Shown here: positions 1-5,902 of the stretch, one piece after another
How the letters are laid out: every line of letters begins with the position of its first letter
How positions within the stretch are numbered: position 1 is the first letter of the stretch
NCBI GenBank assembly: GCA_050740235.1
Contig: JBOIDB010000145.1
Coordinates: 1-14,881, forward strand
Reading direction: 5' to 3'
DNA: 14,881 nucleotides
From: JACDCP01 sp050740235
GTDB lineage: Bacteria > Pseudomonadota > Gammaproteobacteria > Steroidobacterales > JACDCP01
Position numbers and translations under genes: made by a program
Notes under the pieces: generated by a model
Told to the model about the DNA's origin: nothing
What the model saw: the letters and a program-made list of their open reading frames with translations, nothing else
The model's database searches: none

Positions 1-210
1 ATCAGTCTCGAGGAGCAGGAGTACGAGGCCGCCAAGCGCGAGGCTGAGCGGCTCGGCATTTCGTTAGCGGAGCTGTTGCGCCGCTCGCTTCGAACGATGT
101 TGCCGTCCGATGGGCAGAAGCCCTGGATGCGGTACGCCGGGATGATCGAATCGGGTGATCCGAAGGCCAGCCAGCGCATTGACGAAGTGGTCTATGGCCG
201 TAAAGACTGA
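1..210 (+). CDS. Ribbon-helix-helix antitoxin of a VapBC-type pair, 5' end cut by window edge
   Basis: Frame 1 is open from the first base to a TGA at 208–210, giving 69 residues without a start codon. The fragment opens with ISLEEQEYEAAKREAERLGI and continues SLAELLRRSL, the strand–helix–helix pattern of the ribbon-helix-helix (CopG/Arc-like) DNA-binding fold. A flexible C-terminal part follows (PWMRYAGMIESGDPKASQ, then IDEVVYG), which is typical of antitoxins that clamp a PIN toxin. Only a few N-terminal residues of the first strand seem to be missing. The gene overlaps the downstream toxin by 17 nt, indicating translational coupling. Inferred role: neutralise the toxin and, as a complex with it, repress its own promoter, which would lie upstream of the window. 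Family assignment is from pattern recognition; the exact subfamily is not certain. Confidence 0.85.
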   Translation: MSLEEQEYEAAKREAERLGISLAELLRRSLRTMLPSDGQKPWMRYAGMIESGDPKASQRIDEVVYGRKD

Positions 211-607
211 AGCCTATGTCGACACCGCAGCGCTGATAGCCTTTGCCGATGGGTCCGATACTCATCATCCGCTGTTTCGGAGGCTGTTCGCCGATCCACC
301 TGCACTGATCACGACGACACTGGTGCTCGCCGAGGGTCACGGCTGGTTCCTGCGTCGCTTCGATTCCACGCGGGCGCTGCAGTTCCTTGCCATGATCGAG
401 GCGATGCGGCCGTTGAGCATCCTGGCCGTGGGCAGGCGCGAGGTCACCGCGGCCACCGATCTGTTGCGGCGCTTCTCGGATCAGGCATTGACCATGGTCG
501 ATGCTGTCGGCCTGCACGTCATGGCAACCCGGTCTGCGCCGGTGTGCTGGTCGACCGACTTCCACCTTTCCCTTACCGGGGTGCCATTGATCATTCACCA
601 GCGCTGA
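194..607 (+). CDS. vapC: PIN-domain ribonuclease toxin, VapC family
   Basis: This 137-residue protein has the length and acidic-residue layout of VapC toxins, Mg2+-dependent RNases that typically cut tRNA or rRNA. Visible catalytic candidates are D10 (in YVDTAALIAF), E47 (in LVLAEGHGW), D103 (in LTMVDAVGLHVM) and D122 (in WSTDFHL), matching the PIN-fold acidic cluster; all are intact, so the enzyme looks active. I chose ATG 194 because the N-terminus MAVKTEAYVDTAAL then begins right before the first PIN strand. A GTG at 155 would add 13 residues read from antitoxin sequence in another frame. The start lies inside the antitoxin gene (17-nt overlap). The gene converges on rplQ, with 148 nt between their ends. 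The physiological target cannot be told from sequence. Confidence 0.88.
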   Translation: MAVKTEAYVDTAALIAFADGSDTHHPLFRRLFADPPALITTTLVLAEGHGWFLRRFDSTRALQFLAMIEAMRPLSILAVGRREVTAATDLLRRFSDQALTMVDAVGLHVMATRSAPVCWSTDFHLSLTGVPLIIHQR

Positions 608-631
608 CGGAGAGCTTTTGCCGGTTCGCGG

Positions 632-672
632 CGTAATGCCGGAAACGAGCTGCGCTCTTATTCCGGCCTACG
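632..672. repeat. Palindromic repeat, GCCGGAA type (copy A1)
   Basis: A hairpin-forming element: GCCGGAA (638–644) pairs with TTCCGGC (661–667), an inner GAGC (647–650) pairs with GCTC (654–657), and flanking CGTA (632–635) pairs with TACG (669–672). A related hairpin occurs at 3710–3740 in the opposite orientation and a shorter one at 6494–6512. It resembles REP-type dispersed palindromes of GC-rich proteobacteria (recognition from memory, not searched). It lies in the convergent vapC–rplQ gap and has no T-tract, so it is not a standard intrinsic terminator. Confidence 0.7.
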
Positions 673-677
673 AAGAT

Positions 678-745
678 GACCGAATGGACTCGACCGGACG
701 GGGGACGTGGAGACCGAATGAATTCGACCCGACGGGATGGGACGT
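678..745 (-). repeat. Tandem imperfect direct repeat with hairpins, rplQ 3' region
   Basis: Two copies (678–708 and 712–745) begin with GACCGAATG, share TCGACC and GACGGG, and end GGACGT; the second copy has an extra ATG insertion. The first 18 nt of the copies differ at only two positions. Each copy contains an inverted repeat (678–695 and 712–729). The non-Watson–Crick positions would be A·C on the plus strand but G·U on the minus strand, so the structure is better formed in RNA read from rplQ. The element sits 11 nt beyond the rplQ stop. Function unknown; possibly a 3'-end structure of the alpha operon mRNA. Confidence 0.6.
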
Positions 746-755
746 TCGGCCGAGG

Positions 756-1133
756 TCAGGTCGAGCCGGCACTCTCCGCCTGATCCACGAGCTGCACCAA
801 GGCCATCGGCGCGGCGTCGCCGTCGCGGTAGCCGGTCTTCAGGATGCGCAGGTAGCCGCCCGGGCGCGCCTTGAAGCGCGGGCCCAGCTCGTTGAAAAGC
901 TTACCGACGACTTCCTTGTCGCGCAGGCGGTTGAAGGCCAGGCGCCGGCGCGCGACGCCGTCTTCCTTCGCCAGCGTGATCAGCGGCTCGACGACGCGGC
1001 GCAGCTCCTTGGCTTTCGGCAGCGTCGTGCTGATCGTCTCGTGGCGCAGCAGCGACGCGGCCATGTTGCGATACATCGCCTTGCGGTGTGCGCTGTTACG
1101 GCCGAGCTGGCGGCCTGACTTGCGGTGATGCAT
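756..1133 (-). CDS. rplQ: 50S ribosomal protein L17
   Basis: This 125-residue protein begins MHHRKSGRQLGRNSAHRKAM and continues RNMAASLLRHETISTT, the conserved N-terminal signature of bacterial L17. The helix with AKELRRVVEPLITLAK and the GPRFKARPGGYLRILKTGYR segment complete the fold. L17 binds 23S rRNA on the solvent side of the large subunit near the exit tunnel. Length is close to the family norm, with the short C-terminal tail ending in AESAGST. It is the last gene of the alpha group, 34 nt after rpoA. The ribosome-binding site is weak (GGAAAAA, 6 nt before the ATG), so coupling to rpoA translation is possible. No canonical terminator follows; the downstream hairpins are described separately. 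Confidence 0.97.
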   Translation of the reverse strand: MHHRKSGRQLGRNSAHRKAMYRNMAASLLRHETISTTLPKAKELRRVVEPLITLAKEDGVARRRLAFNRLRDKEVVGKLFNELGPRFKARPGGYLRILKTGYRDGDAAPMALVQLVDQAESAGST

Positions 1134-1167
1134 CGTTCGTTTTTCCGTTCAGTGCCTGCGCGAATGC

Positions 1168-2175
1168 TCAGGCCGCGGAGTCGCGCTCCTCGTCCTGGCG
1201 CAGCGAGGCCGGCGGCCAGTTGTCGAGCCGCGTGCCGAGCGCGAGGCCGTGGCTCGCGAGCACTTCCTTGATCTCCGTGAGCGATTTCTTGCCGAGGTTC
1301 GGCGTGCGCAGCAGCTCGACCTCTGTGCGCTGCACGAGATCGCCGATGTAGTTGATGCTCTCGGCCTTGAGGCAGTTCGCCGAGCGAACCGTCAGTTCCA
1401 GCTCGTCGACGGGCCGCAGCAGGATCGGATCGACCTGGCTTTCGGCATAACCGGCGGCAGCCTCGTCCTGGCCCTGCAGGTCGATGAACACGGCGAGCTG
1501 ATCCTTGAGAATCGAGCCGGCGCGGCGGATCGCCTCTTCCGGATCGATCGTGCCGTTGGTCTCGATGTCGATGATGAGCTTGTCGAGGTTGGTGCGCTGC
1601 TCGACACGCGCGCTTTCGACCGTGTAGGTCACGCGGCGGATCGGGCTGAACGACGCGTCGATCTGAAGGCGGCCGATCGGCCCGGTCTGTTCCTCGAAAG
1701 TCGCGGTGCGAACGGCCGGCCGATAGCCGCGGCCCCGCTCGATCTTGAGGATCATGTTGAGCTCGCCGGCCTTGGTCAGGTTGGCGATGACGAGCTGCGG
1801 GTTGATGACCTCAACGTCATGGTCGACGGTAATATCGCCGGCCGTGACCGGGCCCGGGCCCTTCTTCGACAGCCTGAGCTCCGCCTTGTCGCGGTTGTGC
1901 AGGCGGATGGACACTTCCTTGAGGTTCAGCAGGATATCGACGACGTCTTCCTGCACGCCCTCGATGCTCGTGTACTCGTGCAGCACGCCGTCGATTTCCG
2001 CCTCGACGATCGACGAGCCGGGCATGGACGACAACAGGATGCGCCGGAGCGCATTGCCGAGCGTGTGGCCGAAGCCGCGCTCGAACGGCTCGATGATGAC
2101 GCGCGCGTGCCGGTCGTTGACCGGCTGGACTTTGACGACCCGCGGCTTGAGAAATTCGCTGACCGGTTCCGGCAT
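1168..2175 (-). CDS. rpoA: DNA-directed RNA polymerase, alpha subunit
   Basis: This 335-residue protein is the scaffold on which the RNA polymerase core assembles. The N-terminal domain (about 1–235) contains the conserved ERGFGHTLGNALRRILLSS dimerisation segment (about 32–50) and the GRGYRPA loop. A linker leads to the C-terminal domain (from about 250), which carries RSANCLKAE and the helix-hairpin-helix TPNLGKKSLTEIKEVL that contact UP-element DNA and activators. The RSANC arginine and asparagine equivalent to E. coli R265 and N268 are present. Length is slightly above the E. coli 329 through a longer tail (DEERDSAA). The start is supported by AGGAAAG 6–7 nt upstream. It lies 42 nt after rpsD and 34 nt before rplQ, the standard alpha-operon position. 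Confidence 0.98.
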   Translation of the reverse strand: MPEPVSEFLKPRVVKVQPVNDRHARVIIEPFERGFGHTLGNALRRILLSSMPGSSIVEAEIDGVLHEYTSIEGVQEDVVDILLNLKEVSIRLHNRDKAELRLSKKGPGPVTAGDITVDHDVEVINPQLVIANLTKAGELNMILKIERGRGYRPAVRTATFEEQTGPIGRLQIDASFSPIRRVTYTVESARVEQRTNLDKLIIDIETNGTIDPEEAIRRAGSILKDQLAVFIDLQGQDEAAAGYAESQVDPILLRPVDELELTVRSANCLKAESINYIGDLVQRTEVELLRTPNLGKKSLTEIKEVLASHGLALGTRLDNWPPASLRQDEERDSAA

Positions 2176-2217
2176 GAAATCTTTCCTCGCGATACTTGAC
2201 TGGTCGGAAACTGACCG

Positions 2218-2838
2218 TTACTTCGAATAAAGCTCGACGACCAGGTTCTCGTTGATGTCCGGCAGGATGTCGTCCCGCTCGGGCACCGACCTGAACGACC
2301 CGGTCATCTTCTTCTCGTCGACCTCGACCCACTCGGGGAAGCCGACCTGCGCGGCGATCTCGAGCGCCGCCTGCACGCGCATCTGCTTGCGGGCGCGTTC
2401 GCGCACACTGATCGTGCTGCCGGGCTTGACCTGGAACGACGGGATGTTGACCGTGGCGCCGTCCACCTCGATACCCTTGTGGTTGACGAGCTGCCGCGCC
2501 TCGGCGCGCGTGGTGGCAAAGCCCATGCGGTAGACCACGTTGTCGAGCCGCGACTCGAGCAGCTTGAGCAGCAGCTCGCCCGTCGCCCCCTTCTTGCCGG
2601 CAGCCGACTTGTAATAGTTGCGGAACTGCCGCTCGAGGATGCCGTACATGCGCCGGAGCTTCTGCTTCTCGCGAAGCTGCAGGCCGTAGTCGGACTGCCG
2701 CGGCCGGCGCTGGCCGGGGCCGCCCGGGGGCACCTCGAGCTTGCACTTCGAATCCAGCGGCCGCACGCCGCTCTTCAGGAAGAGATCCGTGCCTTCGCGG
2801 CGCGACAGCTTGCAGGTTGGGCCGATGTACCTCGCCAT
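2218..2838 (-). CDS. rpsD: 30S ribosomal protein S4
   Basis: This 206-residue protein has the same length as E. coli S4 and begins MARYIGPTCKLSRREGTDLF. S4 is a primary binder of the 16S rRNA 5' domain and, with S5, forms part of the mRNA entry and decoding-accuracy site. The S4 RNA-binding domain is visible around residues 95–160 (SRLDNVVYRMGFATTRAEAR, then QLVNHKGIEVDG), and it ends with the invariant INENLVVELYSK. Only two cysteines (C9 and C32) lie in the N-terminal region, so this is the zinc-free form. In E. coli S4 is the autogenous repressor of the alpha operon; whether that applies here is doubtful because the leader before rpsM is short. It follows rpsK by 12 nt. Confidence 0.98.
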   Translation of the reverse strand: MARYIGPTCKLSRREGTDLFLKSGVRPLDSKCKLEVPPGGPGQRRPRQSDYGLQLREKQKLRRMYGILERQFRNYYKSAAGKKGATGELLLKLLESRLDNVVYRMGFATTRAEARQLVNHKGIEVDGATVNIPSFQVKPGSTISVRERARKQMRVQAALEIAAQVGFPEWVEVDEKKMTGSFRSVPERDDILPDINENLVVELYSK

Positions 2839-2850
2839 GAATACCTCTGC

Positions 2851-3240
2851 CTAGACTCTGCGTTTCTTCGGCGGACGGCAGCCGTTGTGCGGGATCGGCG
2901 TGACGTCCTCGATGCTGGTGATGCGAAAGCCGACGCCGTTCAGCGCGCGCACTGCCGACTCGCGACCCGGCCCCGGGCCTTTGACACGTACCTCGACGTT
3001 CTGCACGCCGTGCTCCTGCGCCGCCGTGCCGGCACGCTCGGCGGCGACCTGCGCCGCGAATGGCGTGCTCTTGCGCGAGCCGCGGAAGCCGCAGCCGCCG
3101 GCAGTCGCCCACGAGAGCGTGTTGCCCTGTCGATCCGTGATGTTGATGATCGTGTTGTTGAAAGAGGCGTGGACATGCGCAACCGCATCTGCCACCTGCT
3201 TCCTGACTTTCTTGCGCCCGCGTACGGGGGTCTGCGCCAT
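2851..3240 (-). CDS. rpsK: 30S ribosomal protein S11
   Basis: This 129-residue protein matches the E. coli S11 length. It contains HVHASFNNTIINITDRQGN, SWATAGGCGFRGSRKSTPFA, VKGPGPGRESAVRALN and the basic end TPIPHNGCRPPKKRRV. S11 sits on the platform of the small subunit, where it helps shape the mRNA path next to the Shine–Dalgarno helix. It lies 32 nt after rpsM and 12 nt before rpsD. The asparagine–glycine pair in PHNGCRPP is the site that forms isoaspartate in E. coli S11 (family knowledge). Nothing unusual is seen in sequence or length. Confidence 0.98.
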   Translation of the reverse strand: MAQTPVRGRKKVRKQVADAVAHVHASFNNTIINITDRQGNTLSWATAGGCGFRGSRKSTPFAAQVAAERAGTAAQEHGVQNVEVRVKGPGPGRESAVRALNGVGFRITSIEDVTPIPHNGCRPPKKRRV

Positions 3241-3272
3241 GACTGCTCTGCTCGTCGTTTAAAAGGGTGAAC

Positions 3273-3629
3273 TTACTTGCGCACGAGGCGCCGGGGACCC
3301 TTGCGCGTGCGCGCGTTGGTCCGGCTGCGCTGGCCGCGGACCGGCAGGCCGCGCCTGTGCCGGATGCCGCGATAGCAGCCGAGGTCCATGAGCCGCTTGA
3401 TGTTCATCGAGGTTTCGCGCCGCAGATCGCCCTCGACGAGAAACTGGCTGATGGCCTGGCGCAGTCGCGACACCTCGGGCTCCGTCAGGTCCTTGACGGC
3501 CGCGCTGGGCGCAACGCCGGCGGCCGCGCAGATCTTCCCGGCGCGGCTGCGGCCGATGCCGTAGATGTGCGTCAAACCGACGACGATGTGCTTGTTGAGC
3601 GGGATGTTGATCCCGGCTATACGGGCCAT
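3273..3629 (-). CDS. rpsM: 30S ribosomal protein S13
   Basis: This 118-residue protein, the same size as in E. coli, begins MARIAGINIPLNKHIVVGLT and contains the helix-two-turns-helix IYGIGRSRAGKIC. It ends with the very basic tail GQRSRTNARTRKGPRRLVRK. S13 occupies the head of the small subunit, contacts the P-site tRNA and forms intersubunit bridges with 23S rRNA and L5. It is the first gene of the alpha group and is preceded by a well-formed promoter (3666–3694) and an AGGAG ribosome-binding site 8 nt before the ATG. It is separated from rpmJ by 165 nt, far more than most gaps here, because of two palindromic repeats inserted in that gap. Confidence 0.98.
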   Translation of the reverse strand: MARIAGINIPLNKHIVVGLTHIYGIGRSRAGKICAAAGVAPSAAVKDLTEPEVSRLRQAISQFLVEGDLRRETSMNIKRLMDLGCYRGIRHRRGLPVRGQRSRTNARTRKGPRRLVRK

Positions 3630-3665
3630 CTCAGCCGTCTCCTGTTTGCCCGGCGAAAACGGGTA

Positions 3666-3694
3666 ATTTTAGCTTAAGTGGCGTGTTCACTCAA
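3666..3694 (-). promoter_or_regulatory. Sigma-70-type promoter for the alpha group (rpsM)
   Basis: On the minus strand TTGAGT (3694–3689) is followed after exactly 17 nt by TAAAAT (3671–3666). The hexamers match consensus at 4/6 and 5/6 positions, in a rare AT-rich patch of an otherwise GC-rich region. The start site should fall near 3659, giving a leader of about 30 nt that holds a small CCCG…CGGG hairpin and the AGGAG site of rpsM. The position agrees with the promoter of the E. coli alpha operon upstream of rpsM. Not experimentally supported. Confidence 0.72.
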
Positions 3695-3709
3695 TTGTGC
3701 TGGAGTTGT

Positions 3710-3740
3710 GCCGGAATACGGGCTGCGTCCGTTTTCCGGC
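3710..3740. repeat. Palindromic repeat, GCCGGAA type (copy A2)
   Basis: GCCGGAA (3710–3716) pairs with TTCCGGC (3734–3740) and, after one T·T mismatch, ACGG (3718–3721) pairs with CCGT (3729–3732). Its plus-strand sequence resembles the minus strand of the element at 632–672, so the two copies are in opposite orientation. It lies just upstream of the rpsM promoter and next to a second repeat type at 3750–3782. Confidence 0.72.
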
Positions 3741-3749
3741 TATTTCTCA

Positions 3750-3782
3750 CTGGGTCCCGGCCCCGGCTTTCGCCGGGATGAC
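3750..3782. repeat. Palindromic repeat, GTCATCCCGGC type (copy B1)
   Basis: The element reads CTGGGTCCCGG…GCCGGGATGAC on the plus strand, with a perfect stem CCCGGC (3762–3767) / GCCGGG (3772–3777) around TTTC, and an extra CCGG unit in its left half. The termini GTCATCCC and GGGACCCAG reappear at 6439–6484. From memory this matches a dispersed palindrome common in GC-rich proteobacteria; no search was possible. Located between rpmJ and rpsM, where it starts 13 nt past the rpmJ stop. Confidence 0.72.
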
Positions 3783-3794
3783 GAACATGCATCA

Positions 3795-3908
3795 TCATCC
3801 CTGGCGCTGCTTGTGCCGGAGGTCGGTGCAAATCACGCGCACCACTCCCTTGCGGCGGACGATCTTGCAGTTCCGGCAGATTCTCTTGACCGATGTGCGC
3901 ACTTTCAT
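3795..3908 (-). CDS. rpmJ: 50S ribosomal protein L36, zinc-binding type
   Basis: A 37-residue reading frame from ATG at 3908 to TGA at 3795 begins MKVRTSVKRICRNCKIVRRK and ends DLRHKQRQG. The zinc ribbon residues C11, C14, C27 and H32 are all present, so this is the zinc-containing (C+) paralogue. L36 is the smallest large-subunit protein; it binds 23S rRNA near the GTPase-associated region and stabilises late assembly. It follows secY by 21 nt, its standard position at the end of the spc group. The Shine–Dalgarno match is poor: the only GAGG lies about 18 nt before the ATG, with an AACCCGGGTT palindrome (3915–3924) in between, so re-initiation after SecY translation is likely. Confidence 0.95.
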   Translation of the reverse strand: MKVRTSVKRICRNCKIVRRKGVVRVICTDLRHKQRQG

Positions 3909-3929
3909 GGCTTTAACCCGGGTTCAACC

Positions 3930-5273
3930 TCAGCGGATCTGTCCGGCGCGGCCGTAGCCGCGCAGATTGGCCTTCTTCATCAGGCCTTCGTACTGGTGCG
4001 ACATCATATGCGCCTGTAGCTGGGCCATGAAGTCCATGACCACCACGACCATGATGAGCAGCGAGGTGCCGCCGAAATAGAACGGTACGCTCCAGTAGAG
4101 CGTCATGAACTCCGGCAGCAGGCAGACCGACGTCACGTAGATCGCGCCCCAGAAGGTCAGCCGCGTGAGCACCTTGTCGATGTAGTCCGCGGTCTGCTGG
4201 CCGGGGCGGATGCCCGGGATGAACGCGCCGGAGCGCTTCAGATTGTCCGCGGTCTCGCGCGAGTTGAACACCAGCGCGGTGTAGAAGAAACAGAAGAAGA
4301 TGATCATGGTCGCGTAGAGCATGATGTAGATCGGCTGGCCCGGGGTCAGGCTGGCAGAAATCGTCTGCAGCCAGCCGAAGCCCTGGCTGGTGCCGAACCA
4401 GCTCGCGATGGTCGCCGGGAACAGGATGATGCTGGAGGCGAAAATCGGCGGGATGACGCCCGACATGTTGAGCTTGAACGGAAGATGGCTCGACTGCCCG
4501 GCGTACATGCGCCGCCCCTGCTGGCGTTTCGCGTAATTCACAGTGATTCGGCGCTGGCCGCGCTCGACGAACACGACGAACGCCGTGACGCCGAATACGA
4601 GGGCCACGATGATCAGGCCCACGGCCGGCGACATCTCGCCCTGGTTGATGCGCTCGAGCGTGCCGCCGATGGCGGCGGGCAGGCCGGCGACGATGCTCGA
4701 CAGGATGATCATGGAAATGCCGTTGCCGATGCCCCGCTCGGTGATCTGCTCGCCGAGCCACATCAGGAACATAGTGCCGGTGACCAGCGTCACTGCGGCC
4801 GTGATGACGAATTGCGGCCCCGGATTGATGACCACGCCCTGGTTCTGGAAAGCAATCGAGGCGCCAATCGACTGGAAGGTCGCCAGCCCGACCGTGCCGT
4901 AGCGCGTGTATTGGGTGATCCTGCGCCGCCCGGCTTCGCCCTCCTTCTTGAGCTGCGCGAGCGTCGGCACGACGACCGTCATCATCTGCATGATGATGGC
5001 CGCCGAGATGTACGGCATGATGCCGAGCGCGAAAATGCTCAGCCTTTCGAGCGCGCCGCCCGAGAACATGTTGAACATGCTCAGGATGGTGCCGGATTGC
5101 TGGGCGAAGAAGCGCTCCAGCGCGACCGGGTCGATGCCCGGCACGGGAATGAACGTGCCGATGCGATAGACGACCAGCGCGCCCACGAGAAACAGCAGCC
5201 GCTTGCGCAGCTCGCCGAACCTGGCCGCTTCGCCGAGCACCGTCGCCGGATTGCTGCTGAGACTTTTCGCCAC
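3930..5273 (-). CDS. secY: Preprotein translocase subunit SecY
   Basis: This 447-residue integral membrane protein forms the pore of the SecYEG translocon in the inner membrane. Ten hydrophobic segments can be followed, beginning with RLLFLVGALVVYRIGTFIPV (about 24–43). Recognisable landmarks are the plug region after IDPVALERFF, LGIMPYISAAIIMQMM, the cytosolic loop ERGQRRITVNYAKRQQGRRM that contacts SecA and the ribosome, and the motif GIRPGQQTADYI. Length is close to the E. coli 443. The start codon is GTG at 5273, 3 nt past the rplO stop, with AGGA inside the end of rplO. The C-terminus GYGRAGQIR is short and basic. Its place between rplO and rpmJ is the conserved one. Confidence 0.98.
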   Translation of the reverse strand: MAKSLSSNPATVLGEAARFGELRKRLLFLVGALVVYRIGTFIPVPGIDPVALERFFAQQSGTILSMFNMFSGGALERLSIFALGIMPYISAAIIMQMMTVVVPTLAQLKKEGEAGRRRITQYTRYGTVGLATFQSIGASIAFQNQGVVINPGPQFVITAAVTLVTGTMFLMWLGEQITERGIGNGISMIILSSIVAGLPAAIGGTLERINQGEMSPAVGLIIVALVFGVTAFVVFVERGQRRITVNYAKRQQGRRMYAGQSSHLPFKLNMSGVIPPIFASSIILFPATIASWFGTSQGFGWLQTISASLTPGQPIYIMLYATMIIFFCFFYTALVFNSRETADNLKRSGAFIPGIRPGQQTADYIDKVLTRLTFWGAIYVTSVCLLPEFMTLYWSVPFYFGGTSLLIMVVVVMDFMAQLQAHMMSHQYEGLMKKANLRGYGRAGQIR

Positions 5274-5276
5274 CGA

Positions 5277-5711
5277 TCAGTCCTGGACGGATCCGCCGGC
5301 TGCTTCGACGGCGGCGCGGGCGCCTTTCGTCACGGCGATGCCCTTGACGGTCACCGCTTTACCGAGCTTGCCGGAGGCGATGAGCTTGACGCGCCGGGCG
5401 CGTTTCGGCACCAGGCCGGCCTGCTTGAGGCTTGCCATGTCGACCTCTTTCGCGTCGAGCGCATCGAGCTCGGACAGGCGCAGCTCCGCGCAGTGCGTCG
5501 CCATGCGCGAATTGAAGCCGACTTTCGGCAGCCGCCGCTGCAGGGGCATCTGGCCGCCTTCGAAGCCGATCTTGTGATAGCCGCCCGCGCGCGCGCGCTG
5601 ACCCTTGTGGCCGCGGCCACAGGTCTTGCCCTGGCCGGCCGCGTGTCCGCGGCCGACGCGCCGCGCAACCGAACGGCTGCCGGCGGCGGGTTTGAGATCG
5701 TTGAGCCGCAT
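5277..5711 (-). CDS. rplO: 50S ribosomal protein L15
   Basis: This 144-residue protein has the E. coli length and begins MRLNDLKPAAGSRSVARRVG. The glycine- and arginine-rich extended N-terminal part is clear (GRGHKGQRARAGG, then GFEGGQMPLQRRLPKVGF), followed by a globular C-terminal domain with the KRARRVKLIASGKL segment. L15 threads its N-terminal arm into 23S rRNA and is important for late large-subunit assembly. The start ATG overlaps the rpmD stop by one base (TAATG), and secY starts 3 nt past its stop, so rpmD–rplO–secY looks tightly coupled. No anomalies. Confidence 0.97.
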   Translation of the reverse strand: MRLNDLKPAAGSRSVARRVGRGHAAGQGKTCGRGHKGQRARAGGYHKIGFEGGQMPLQRRLPKVGFNSRMATHCAELRLSELDALDAKEVDMASLKQAGLVPKRARRVKLIASGKLGKAVTVKGIAVTKGARAAVEAAGGSVQD

Positions 5712-5902
5712 TACGCTTCCTCGACTTCGAGCAGATGGCTCGCGTGGCGGATCATGCCGCGGTTCTCGGGCGTATCCGCGACCGTCACGGTCTGGTGCAT
5801 GCGCCGGAGTCCCAGGCCCGCCACGCAGGCGCTGTGCTTCGCGAGGCGACCATAGCGACTGCGCACGAGCGTCACCTTGAGCTGTTTCGTCCGTTCAGCC
5901 AT
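5711..5902 (-). CDS. rpmD: 50S ribosomal protein L30
   Basis: This 63-residue protein reads MAERTKQLKVTLVRSRYGRL followed by HSACVAGLGLRRMHQTVTV and NRGMIRHASHLLEVEE, a complete bacterial L30. The short form is normal for bacteria (E. coli 59). I placed the start at ATG 5902; the same frame stays open upstream inside rpsE, but those residues match no L30. The gene overlaps the end of rpsE by 8 nt and shares one base with the rplO start. L30 binds 23S rRNA near the central protuberance and is dispensable in some lineages, so its presence is a mild taxonomic clue. Confidence 0.97.
   Translation of the reverse strand: MAERTKQLKVTLVRSRYGRLAKHSACVAGLGLRRMHQTVTVADTPENRGMIRHASHLLEVEEA

Noticed and set aside
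2..598. A 198-codon minus-strand open frame
   Set aside because: Antisense to the antitoxin and vapC; the plus-strand reading gives clear ribbon-helix-helix and PIN patterns.
632..672. Intrinsic terminator for rplQ or vapC
   Set aside because: A good hairpin but no T-tract on either side in either direction, so it is better called a palindromic repeat.
678..745. CRISPR array or attachment-site repeat
   Set aside because: Only two imperfect copies nearly adjacent, with a 3-nt separation and no spacers; no integrase or Cas gene nearby.
618..1118. A plus-strand open frame after vapC
   Set aside because: It begins in the repeat region and runs antisense to rplQ; no ribosome-binding site or family pattern.
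1249..2199. A 316-codon plus-strand open frame
   Set aside because: Complementary to rpoA throughout; no recognisable protein pattern.
4485..5855. A 456-codon plus-strand open frame
   Set aside because: Antisense to secY, rplO and rpmD; low-complexity, rich in Asp, Arg, His and Ala, typical of a shadow frame.
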